Positions 9,350 through 16,495 of a stretch of 64,000 nucleotides of DNA are shown here, one piece after another (the first letter of the stretch is position 1; each line of letters starts with the position of its first letter). Location: NCBI GenBank assembly GCA_020629275.1, contig JAHDDQ010000004.1, positions 1-64,000 of the forward strand. The letters are read 5' to 3'. This DNA is from Tenacibaculum sp. GTDB taxonomy: Bacteria > Bacteroidota > Bacteroidia > Flavobacteriales > Flavobacteriaceae. The translations under genes were made by a program, and so were the position numbers. The notes below the pieces were generated by a model. It was not told where the DNA came from. It searched no databases and worked only from the letters and a program-made list of their open reading frames with translations.

Positions 9350-9532
9350 TTATATTTTTGTTTTTACTGTAGTTGTCGTTACAGAACCGAACGAAGTATC
9401 TTCTTCATCGTCATCATCGTCCAAATCAGTGATATTACTAATTTTAGTAGTAGCGGAATTACCCTGTGTACCTCCTTTAATAGTTACAAGATCTCTTACA
9501 GTTAATTCTTGGAATAAATCTGTTTTTTTCAT
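9350..9532 (-). CDS. Double-glycine leader peptide (natural-product precursor-like), copy 1
   Basis: The 60-residue peptide is the upstream member of the pair. The leader differs from copy 2 at one residue (MKKTDLF instead of MKKTNLF). The core is TQGNSATTKISN, then an acidic run DLDDDDDEED and the end TTTTVKTKI. Differences between the copies are concentrated in the acidic stretch, which suggests that the leader and the core's ends are constrained. The ATG at 9532 is preceded by a minus-strand TAnnTTTG box (plus-strand CAAACTTA, 9630-9637) about 100 bp upstream. Both genes are probably on one transcript. Confidence 0.72.
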   Translation of the reverse strand: MKKTDLFQELTVRDLVTIKGGTQGNSATTKISNITDLDDDDDEEDTSFGSVTTTTVKTKI

Positions 9533-9887
9533 TTTTTAGTTGTTTAAAATTTATTAATTATCTAATCTGGCAATTAGAACTTTTTAAACCATCAAGAATA
9601 TGTACCAGCATATCTTAAATGGTAGTCATCAAACTTAAAAAACAAGTAATAATATTAAAATTTTTAAGGGGAGACAAATAGGGGGACACCTGATTTAGTA
9701 AGCATAGAATGACTACTTTAAATACTTAACAAAGAGCTTAAACTCATTGTTCAATATTAAAAATCATGCTATTATCAGAAAGTATAATTATCTCAGATAA
9801 CATCTTTTTAGTTAAAAAAAGTATTTGTATTTCCTAGATAGCTAATAATATTTTGAGATAATGTTGTGTATAGTTTTAGTAGAAGGA
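9533..9887. other. Intergenic region upstream of the peptide genes
   Basis: It contains the likely minus-strand promoter of the peptide pair (TAAGTTTG read from plus 9637-9630), giving an untranslated leader of roughly 90 nt. Long-range complementary copies of ATTATCTCA (near 9788) and TGAGATAAT (near 9854) flank the part next to the kinase gene. No coding frame is supported. Confidence 0.45.
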
Positions 9888-10502
9888 TTAAAATAAACCA
9901 TTAATTTGAGCATCAATTCTATCGATTATATATCCTAAATCTTCAGGTTTATCAACAAAATCAAGCTTATCTACTTCAATAATCAATAGTTTACCCTTAT
10001 TATATTTACTTATCCAAGCTTCATAACGCTCATTTAGTCTACTTAAATATTCGATACTTATAGAGCTTTCATAGTCGCGACCCCTCTTGTGAATTTGCCC
10101 TACTAATGTTGAAATATCTGCACGGAGATAAATCAATAGGTCAGGAGGAGTTACTAGGTTTTCCATTAATTCAAATAGCGAAGAGTAATTGCTAAAATCT
10201 CTGTTGGTCATTAAGCCCATAGCATGTAGGTTTGGGGCAAAAATATGGGCATCTTCATAGATAGTTCTATCTTGAATAATGTTCTTTCCAGATTGTCTTA
10301 GTTCTAATATTTGGCGGAACCGACTGTTTAAGAAATAAACTTGTAAATTAAAAGACCAACGCTCCATTTCACTGTAGAAATCATCAAGATAAGGATTCTC
10401 GTCAACAGATTCAAAATGAGGATCCCAGTTGTAATGTTTAGCTAATAATTTAGTTAATGTTGTTTTACCAGCACCAATATTTCCAGCGATTGCTACATGC
10501 AT
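9888..10502 (-). CDS. Deoxynucleoside kinase
   Basis: This salvage enzyme phosphorylates deoxynucleosides with ATP. The P-loop GNIGAGKTTLTKLLA is at residues 8-22. The lid and base-recognition segments of the dCK/dGK family follow: ENPYLDDFYSEMERWSFNLQVYFL, QDRTIYEDAHIFA and the Arg-rich HKRGRDYE. The 204-residue length fits the bacterial family; which deoxynucleoside it prefers cannot be told. It is downstream of the two-component regulator on the same strand with a 56-bp gap, so co-transcription is possible. Confidence 0.88.
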   Translation of the reverse strand: MHVAIAGNIGAGKTTLTKLLAKHYNWDPHFESVDENPYLDDFYSEMERWSFNLQVYFLNSRFRQILELRQSGKNIIQDRTIYEDAHIFAPNLHAMGLMTNRDFSNYSSLFELMENLVTPPDLLIYLRADISTLVGQIHKRGRDYESSISIEYLSRLNERYEAWISKYNKGKLLIIEVDKLDFVDKPEDLGYIIDRIDAQINGLF

Positions 10503-10558
10503 GTTTTAGAGTTTTAAGCGGATCAAAATTACATATTATTTCCGATTTTTTATTGGGT

Positions 10559-11239
10559 TTAACAAGTTAATTTATAACCAAACCCTCTAACATTTATTAT
10601 AGCCACTGAAGGATCTTTTTGTAGCTTTTTTCTTAATTTTGATATAAAAACATCCATACTTCTTGCGTTAAAAAAATCATCATTACCCCATAGTTTGTTC
10701 AAAATGAAAGCCCTGTCTAGGATATCATTCTTCTTTTCAGTTAGGTGGTAAAGTAATTCACTTTCTCTATGTGTTAACAGCGCTTTTTCATCATTAAAAA
10801 GTAAATATTGTTTTTCATAGTTAAAAATAAAGCCTCCGATGACAATAGCTTTGTGATTAGTCTTCAGGTTTACTCTTCCAAGTAGGTTATGAACTCTAAC
10901 AATTAACTCTTCCATTGAAAAAGGTTTTTTTAAATAATCATTTCCACCATGTTCAAAACCCTCCAGAACATCTTTAGTTTGTGACTTTGCGGTTAAAAAT
11001 ATTATAGGTATATTCTTGTTAGTTTTTCTAATTTCTTTAGCTAATGTAAAACCATCTTTTTTTGGCATCATTACATCTAAAACTAAAATTTCAGGTTGTT
11101 CCTGATTGTATACGGAAAATGCTTCTTCACCATCAAGTACATGAAGCACTTTAAAATCACGCGTTTCTAAACTCTCTTTTATTATTTGTCCTAAACTTGG
11201 CTCATCCTCGGCTAGTAATAACTTTATTTTAGTGCTCAT
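10559..11239 (-). CDS. OmpR-family response regulator (RprY-like)
   Basis: The receiver domain (residues 5-120) has the acidic pocket AEDEP, the phospho-acceptor Asp in VLDVMMPKKDG and the conserved Lys in FLTAKS. A C-terminal winged helix follows with LTHRESELLYHLTEKKN and VFISKLRKKLQ, ending NVRGFGYKLTC. Its start overlaps the end of the kinase gene by 11 bp, so the two are translationally coupled. The locus resembles RprXY-type systems of Bacteroidota. The divergent GLPGLI/outer-membrane pair across the promoter is its likely target. Confidence 0.92.
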   Translation of the reverse strand: MSTKIKLLLAEDEPSLGQIIKESLETRDFKVLHVLDGEEAFSVYNQEQPEILVLDVMMPKKDGFTLAKEIRKTNKNIPIIFLTAKSQTKDVLEGFEHGGNDYLKKPFSMEELIVRVHNLLGRVNLKTNHKAIVIGGFIFNYEKQYLLFNDEKALLTHRESELLYHLTEKKNDILDRAFILNKLWGNDDFFNARSMDVFISKLRKKLQKDPSVAIINVRGFGYKLTC

Positions 11240-12749
11240 TAGGTACGATAATTTTAAAGATTGTTTTTCCTTCAGAAGATATTAAATTTATGATTCCTCC
11301 GTGCTTTTCAATTATTTTTTTAGAATAATATAAACCGATACCAAAGCCTTTTACATCGTGAGTATTTCCTTTAGGAATTCGGTAAAACTTATCAAATATT
11401 TTTTCTTGTTGATTGCTATCTATTCCACTACCATCATCGATAACTGAAATAAAGGTTTCGTTTTGAATCGTTTTTACTTCAACATTTATATGATTACCTC
11501 CATACTTAATTGCATTGTCTATTAAATTTGAGACAGCATTTTCAAAATGAAATTCGTCAATATTAATGTGTAATACTTCTACATTAGAAGAAAACACTAT
11601 GGTTTTATGTGGAGTTATTAATTGATGCTTTTTAGTAAGTTTTTCGAGTAAGTTAACAACAGCTACTTTTTCTTTCTTTAATAGTAATTTTTCACTGTCC
11701 AGTGTAGCAGTTTCCAGTAATTTTTCAACCATTATGTGTAACTTTTTTATCTGATTAGCTGAAATCGTTACATATTTCTTTGTTTTCTCCGTATCGTCAA
11801 TAGCATTAAAGCTATTAATGGCTTCTAAAGCAGTAGATATTGTTGTTATTGGTGTTTTAAATTCGTGAGTTATATTACTAATTAAATCATTTTTTATTTC
11901 AGCCAATTGTTTTTGACCGTTAATAATTCTTAACAGGTAAAATAAACTAGAAATAACAGCAAGCGATAGAATTAACGACAGCATAATGCCAGTTGCACCT
12001 CTTTTTAAGGCTTCAGTATCTGGATTATCATATTTCATTTTTAACCTTTTTTTATTTCCAGAAAAGGTATGATTAGATGCTATAACTGTCGTTTTATTTA
12101 GGTCTCTATTTTTAAATACGTTTTGAATACTATCGTTATCAACAGACTTAAATTCGTAAGATAAACGAATGCCTTTTTCTAGTAACTCTTTGCTAAGAAT
12201 GTCGTTTATCTTATTGTAGTCAATAGTGTCATTTTGTATGGCGATAAAAATTGTTTTTAATCCTTTAATTAATTTCAAGCTATCGGCCTTCTTCTTTCCA
12301 TGAAAAACCTTAACAAACGAGGTGTCATTACGCTCAATATGAATTCCTATTTTCTTGTTTTTAGACAGTAGTGTTTGTCCAATTATAGTAGAATTATGAT
12401 TTGTTGAATCATAATTTTTATGCAATGAATGGTCTGTTTTAGATTTAGTTTGGTTAATCTTTTCGTTAATTTTCAACTGTAAAGACTCAATATTACTTTC
12501 GAATTGAAATGTATTGCCTTTTTTGGATTGGCTAATATTATCGTCTTTTAGAATCGTCATGAAACTTTCTCTAGATAAGTCTGCAAAGTACTGTTCAACA
12601 GCACTGTCTAAACTTGTTTTAATTTCATTCATTACCAGTCTTTTATTTTCTTGGTAATTTTTGTAATTCCAATAAAATTGAACGGCTACTGTGGTAATAA
12701 TTGTAGCTACTATGAAATAAATAATCCAATTGTATTTTTTGGTATTCAT
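11229..12749 (-). CDS. Sensor histidine kinase (RprX-like)
   Basis: The inner-membrane kinase has 506 residues. TM1 is at about 9-27 (WIIYFIVATIITTVAVQFYW). A periplasmic sensor region of about 220 residues, rich in Lys and Asn, follows. TM2 is at about 253-275 (IMLSLILSLAVISSLFYLL). HisKA contains SNITHEFKTPITT with the phospho-acceptor His. The ATPase domain shows NLIDNAIKYGG (N box), DDGSGID (G1) and GFGIGLYYSKKI (G2). It is first in a kinase-regulator operon, divergent from the GLPGLI gene. The signal is unknown, but the context suggests envelope sensing. Confidence 0.93.
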   Translation of the reverse strand: MNTKKYNWIIYFIVATIITTVAVQFYWNYKNYQENKRLVMNEIKTSLDSAVEQYFADLSRESFMTILKDDNISQSKKGNTFQFESNIESLQLKINEKINQTKSKTDHSLHKNYDSTNHNSTIIGQTLLSKNKKIGIHIERNDTSFVKVFHGKKKADSLKLIKGLKTIFIAIQNDTIDYNKINDILSKELLEKGIRLSYEFKSVDNDSIQNVFKNRDLNKTTVIASNHTFSGNKKRLKMKYDNPDTEALKRGATGIMLSLILSLAVISSLFYLLRIINGQKQLAEIKNDLISNITHEFKTPITTISTALEAINSFNAIDDTEKTKKYVTISANQIKKLHIMVEKLLETATLDSEKLLLKKEKVAVVNLLEKLTKKHQLITPHKTIVFSSNVEVLHINIDEFHFENAVSNLIDNAIKYGGNHINVEVKTIQNETFISVIDDGSGIDSNQQEKIFDKFYRIPKGNTHDVKGFGIGLYYSKKIIEKHGGIINLISSEGKTIFKIIVPNEH

Positions 12750-12788
12750 AGGTCAAAAGTACGGTTATAAATTGATAAAAATAAGTCG

Positions 12789-12814
12789 GTTAACACTAGT
12801 TAACACTAGTTAAC
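12789..12814. promoter_or_regulatory. Triple GTTAAC direct repeat, likely response-regulator site
   Basis: GTTAAC occurs at 12789, 12799 and 12809, spaced exactly 10 bp apart with ACTA between copies. The array ends just where the -33 region of the rightward promoter should be. A near-consensus -7 box (CACTTTTG, 12837-12844) follows. Helical-phase direct repeats are typical for OmpR-family regulators, and the regulator gene is divergent from this point. Confidence 0.7.
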
Positions 12815-12868
12815 TTAGAAAGATAAATATCTAAATCACTTTTGTAGCATCAAATTTAAAATGTAAAA

Positions 12869-13702
12869 ATGATGAGAGTAATATTAGTATTGTTATTGGT
12901 AATTAGTTTAACAGCAAGTGGACAAAAATTTCAAGGAAAAGCTACTTATAAAACACACAGAAATATCGACATCAAGATTCAAGAAGGAGGTGGCGCACCA
13001 AATAATGAAATTCAGAAAGCTTTACACGAACAACTCAAGAAAAGATTTCAGAAAACATATACATTAAGTTTCACAAAGTCAAAATCTACTTATGTTCAGA
13101 ATAAAGAAATACAACCCAATGTTAAGAAGGGTGATGTGAAAATTATGATTATGGGGAACGGAGCAGGGGATGATGTTTTATATAAGAATATTTCGACTAA
13201 AGGATATGTTAATAAAAGAGAAATAAGTGGAAAGCGGTTTTTAATTCAAGATAAGTTACCAGTACACGACTGGAAAATGAGCTCCGAAACAAAGAAAATA
13301 GGAAAATACATGTGCTATAAAGCAACTCGAAGTAGAGAAGTTGAAAAAAGTAGTTTTATGATGACCGATGGAGAGACAGAGGAGAAAAAGAAAAAAATTA
13401 CAATTACAACTACAGCTTGGTATACGCCTGAAATACCTATAAGTAATGGGCCAGGAATGCATTGGGGTTTACCTGGATTAATACTAGAAGTACATGAAGG
13501 GAAACAAAGTATTGTATGTTCTGAGTTAATTGTGAATCCTTCAAAGAAAATAAAAATAACCATTCCTAAAAAAGGAAAGAAAGTAACACAAGAAAAATTT
13601 GATAAAATTATGAAAGAGAAAAGTGAAGAAATGATAGAACGATTCAAAAATAATAGAAAGTCAACAAATGGAGGGTCTTTAGATATACGAATTCAAGGAT
13701 AA
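12869..13702 (+). CDS. GLPGLI family protein
   Basis: This is a secreted protein of the Bacteroidota-specific GLPGLI family, named for the motif seen here as MHWGLPGLILEV near residue 200. A signal peptide is present (MMRVILVLLLVISLTASGQ). Its 277 residues are rich in Lys and Glu. The family is of unknown function and commonly sits next to an outer-membrane carboxypeptidase-regulatory/TonB-like barrel, as here, 9 bp downstream. It is probably periplasmic or outer-membrane associated and part of the two-component regulator's target operon. Confidence 0.9.
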   Translation: MMRVILVLLLVISLTASGQKFQGKATYKTHRNIDIKIQEGGGAPNNEIQKALHEQLKKRFQKTYTLSFTKSKSTYVQNKEIQPNVKKGDVKIMIMGNGAGDDVLYKNISTKGYVNKREISGKRFLIQDKLPVHDWKMSSETKKIGKYMCYKATRSREVEKSSFMMTDGETEEKKKKITITTTAWYTPEIPISNGPGMHWGLPGLILEVHEGKQSIVCSELIVNPSKKIKITIPKKGKKVTQEKFDKIMKEKSEEMIERFKNNRKSTNGGSLDIRIQG

Positions 13703-13711
13703 AATTTAAAG

Positions 13712-16444
13712 ATGAAAACATTTCTTACAATGGCAATTTTTTTAATTGCTGGTTATACTAGTGCCCAAATTAAGCTGACTGGTGTTGTTAAAGATAGTTT
13801 AAATAGTGGGCTAGAAATGGCTAACATAATAGCCGTTAATACAACAACTAAAGCTATAGACTCTTATGGTTTTACTGATGCTTTTGGGAACTATAAACTG
13901 AATTTAAATACGAATTCAAGATATAAAATTAGAGCTAGTTATATTGGGATGAAAACAGGTGAGATTATTATTGAAACTAAAAAGTCTGACCTAAAAAAAG
14001 ATATCGTACTCATTTTTGATAATACTTTAGATGAGGTTGAAATTATATCTAAAATGCCAGTTACCATAAAAGGAGATACGATTGTTTATAATGCAGATTC
14101 TTTTAAAAGTGGAACCGAGAAAAAATTAGGTGATGTGCTGAAAAAGCTACCAGGAGTTGAAGTAAATGACGATGGTGAAATTCAGGTGGAGGGTAAAACT
14201 GTTAAAAAAGTAATGATAGAAGGAAAAGATTTTTTTGATGGAGATTCTAAATTGGCAACTAAAAATATTCCTGCAAATGCAATTGATAAAGTTCAAGTTT
14301 TAAAAAACCATAGCGAAGTGAACCAAATGAGTAGTGTTACGGATAACGAAGATAATATTGTTATCAACCTGAAATTAAAAGAAGGGAAGAAGAATTTTTG
14401 GTTTGGAAACATAGCTTTAGGTGCTGGTGTATTAAGGGAAGATGAAAGATATTCTATTCGACCTAAATTATTTTACTATAGCCCAAAATATAGTTTAAAT
14501 ATACTTACCGATTTTAATAATATAGGAGATGTTCCTTTTACGATGAGAGATTATTTTAAGTTTACAGGAGGTTTTAGAGATAGTGGTAGTGATGGAACTA
14601 GCTTTAATGTAAATTCATCCGATTTGGGTTTCCTAACATTACGTAATAATAGAGCTAAAGAAATAACATCTCGTTTTGGAGCTTTTAACTTTAGTTACGC
14701 TCCAAGTAAAACATGGGATTTAAGTGGATTTCTGATTTATTCAGGTTCAGATATCGACATGGAAGTAAATACCGTTAGAAATTACATTAACCCTAATGTT
14801 AATGATGTAACTTCTATAGAGAATGAAGAGGCAGAAAGTTTAACTGAACAACGATTAGATTTGGGAATTATGAAGCTAAGTTCAAGTTATAAACCTAATT
14901 CCACAAATCAATTTGATTATGATGTACTGGCAAAATTATCAAGTCAATCAGAATTACAATCATTGAACTCTAAACGTATTACGATTAACAATGCGATAAC
15001 GAATGTACCTATCAATCAAATTAGAAGACAAAATCCCTATACAGTCAAGCAAAACATGAATTATTATTACACTCTTAATGAGCAGAATATTTTTGCTTTT
15101 GAAGGACAATATTTAATTCAAGATGAAGATCCATTTTACAATGCACAATTAAAGCAGTTGTCATTTTCAAATTTACTTGGTTTGGCGAACGATCAAACAG
15201 TATTTAATGTTTCACAAAACAAGAGGATTAAAACGAGTAAAGTAGATGCAAAGCTTGATTATTTTTACGTTATAAATTCTAAAAGTAACCTTAACCTAAC
15301 TTTAGGAAATACTATTGCAAATCAGCAATTCAATTCGAGTATCTTTCAAACGCTATCTAACGAAAATCAATTGCAGATCAATAACACTAATGTTCTTAAT
15401 GATGTAGATTATTTTTTTGATGATTATTATTTGGGAATACATTATAAGTTTATTTCTGGAGCTTTTACTTTTAATCAAGGAGCAACTGCACATAAGTACA
15501 CAGCAAAGAATACTCAATTGAATAATGTTTTCATAAATAGTTTTACACGATTACTACCTGATGCGTCAATAAAGATGGCTTTGAAAAAGTCAGAGAATAT
15601 TCGATTAAACTATAGTCAAAAAGTACGTTTTACAGACATTAATAATGTTGCCGAGGGTTTCGTGCTAAATAATTATAACGGGTTGTATTCAGGGAATCAA
15701 GACTTAGAAAGTGCTTTGTCTCATAATTTAAGTTTGAGCTATTTCAATTTTAACATGTTTGATTATTCAAATATGTTTGCGAGTATAAATTATGTTAAAA
15801 GTATTGATCCAGTTAAAGGAGTTACTAGGTTTGAGGGGATAGATCAAATAGCAAGTTCAGCCAATTCTATTTTTCCAGATGAATCTATTTCAGGTGTTGT
15901 TAATTACCAGAAAAGTTATCGAAAATTTAAAGTAACTTTTGAAAGTACCATATCCTATATAACCTCAAATAATTTATTTTTCTCTCAACAAACTAATGAA
16001 AATGAAAATTTAACCTCTAATTCGTTTACTCAAGCTTATAAGGCAAAATTTAGCTCTAATTTTAAAAATACGCCTAATTTCGACATAGGATACAATCTAT
16101 CTGTTAATCAATATAACCAAGGAGGAATCGTTAATACATTTACAACGCATAGTCCTTATGTCAATTTTGATACGTTTATTGGAGAAAATCTAATTTTTAA
16201 TACACGTTACACATACAATAACTTTAGGAATCAATCACAGGTATTAAATGATTACAGTTTTTGGAGTGCAGATTTAACTTACCAACAAAAAAAAAGCAGA
16301 TGGGAGTATAAGCTTAGGTCTACTAATCTGTTGAATACAAGATCTTTAAATCAAGACAATTCAAATACTATATTTAATGGAAGTTCTAACTATTTAGTAC
16401 AGCCAAGATTCGTTACTTTGTCTGTTAAGTTTAATTTGAATTAA
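13712..16444 (+). CDS. Outer-membrane beta-barrel protein, TonB-dependent receptor-like, with carboxypeptidase-regulatory domain
   Basis: The 910-residue protein has a signal peptide (to SAQ, residue 19). A CarboxypepD_reg/CNA-B-like domain covers residues 20-105 (VKDSLNSGLEMANI, DAFGNYKLNLN). A plug-like domain follows with VEIISKMPVTIKGDTIVYNA, LKKLPGVEVNDDGEI and VKKVMIEGKDFF. A long C-terminal barrel ends in an aromatic/polar strand (VTLSVKFNLN). I do not see a TonB box. It could be a transporter or a structural outer-membrane protein. It is in an operon with the GLPGLI gene and is likely controlled by the adjacent two-component system. Confidence 0.88.
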   Translation: MKTFLTMAIFLIAGYTSAQIKLTGVVKDSLNSGLEMANIIAVNTTTKAIDSYGFTDAFGNYKLNLNTNSRYKIRASYIGMKTGEIIIETKKSDLKKDIVLIFDNTLDEVEIISKMPVTIKGDTIVYNADSFKSGTEKKLGDVLKKLPGVEVNDDGEIQVEGKTVKKVMIEGKDFFDGDSKLATKNIPANAIDKVQVLKNHSEVNQMSSVTDNEDNIVINLKLKEGKKNFWFGNIALGAGVLREDERYSIRPKLFYYSPKYSLNILTDFNNIGDVPFTMRDYFKFTGGFRDSGSDGTSFNVNSSDLGFLTLRNNRAKEITSRFGAFNFSYAPSKTWDLSGFLIYSGSDIDMEVNTVRNYINPNVNDVTSIENEEAESLTEQRLDLGIMKLSSSYKPNSTNQFDYDVLAKLSSQSELQSLNSKRITINNAITNVPINQIRRQNPYTVKQNMNYYYTLNEQNIFAFEGQYLIQDEDPFYNAQLKQLSFSNLLGLANDQTVFNVSQNKRIKTSKVDAKLDYFYVINSKSNLNLTLGNTIANQQFNSSIFQTLSNENQLQINNTNVLNDVDYFFDDYYLGIHYKFISGAFTFNQGATAHKYTAKNTQLNNVFINSFTRLLPDASIKMALKKSENIRLNYSQKVRFTDINNVAEGFVLNNYNGLYSGNQDLESALSHNLSLSYFNFNMFDYSNMFASINYVKSIDPVKGVTRFEGIDQIASSANSIFPDESISGVVNYQKSYRKFKVTFESTISYITSNNLFFSQQTNENENLTSNSFTQAYKAKFSSNFKNTPNFDIGYNLSVNQYNQGGIVNTFTTHSPYVNFDTFIGENLIFNTRYTYNNFRNQSQVLNDYSFWSADLTYQQKKSRWEYKLRSTNLLNTRSLNQDNSNTIFNGSSNYLVQPRFVTLSVKFNLN

Positions 16445-16446
16445 TT

Positions 16447-16480
16447 AAAAAAGGAGTGTTAAAAGAACACTCCTTTTTTT
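16447..16480. terminator. Bidirectional terminator
   Basis: AAGGAGTGTT (16451-16460) pairs with AACACTCCTT (16466-16475) between two convergent genes, with A/T tracts on both sides. Confidence 0.85.
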
Positions 16481-16495
16481 GTATGTATATAGTAA

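Larger units (their letters stand above)
9130..9551. repeat. Tandem duplication of about 211 bp carrying the two peptide genes
   Basis: The unit includes the peptide gene and about 25 bp of flank. It occurs twice in direct orientation with start codons 211 bp apart. Most differences lie in the codons of the acidic core. Confidence 0.8.

Noticed and set aside
9309-9539. A plus-strand frame across the peptide pair
   Set aside because: It is antisense to the acidic core and leader; the minus-strand frames share the double-glycine pattern and the duplication.
9661-9690. Similarity of AAGGGGAGAC...GGGGGACAC to AAGGGGAAGAC...CGGGAAC at 52376
   Set aside because: The two lie on opposite strands relative to their peptide genes and the match is short and gapped; probably chance.
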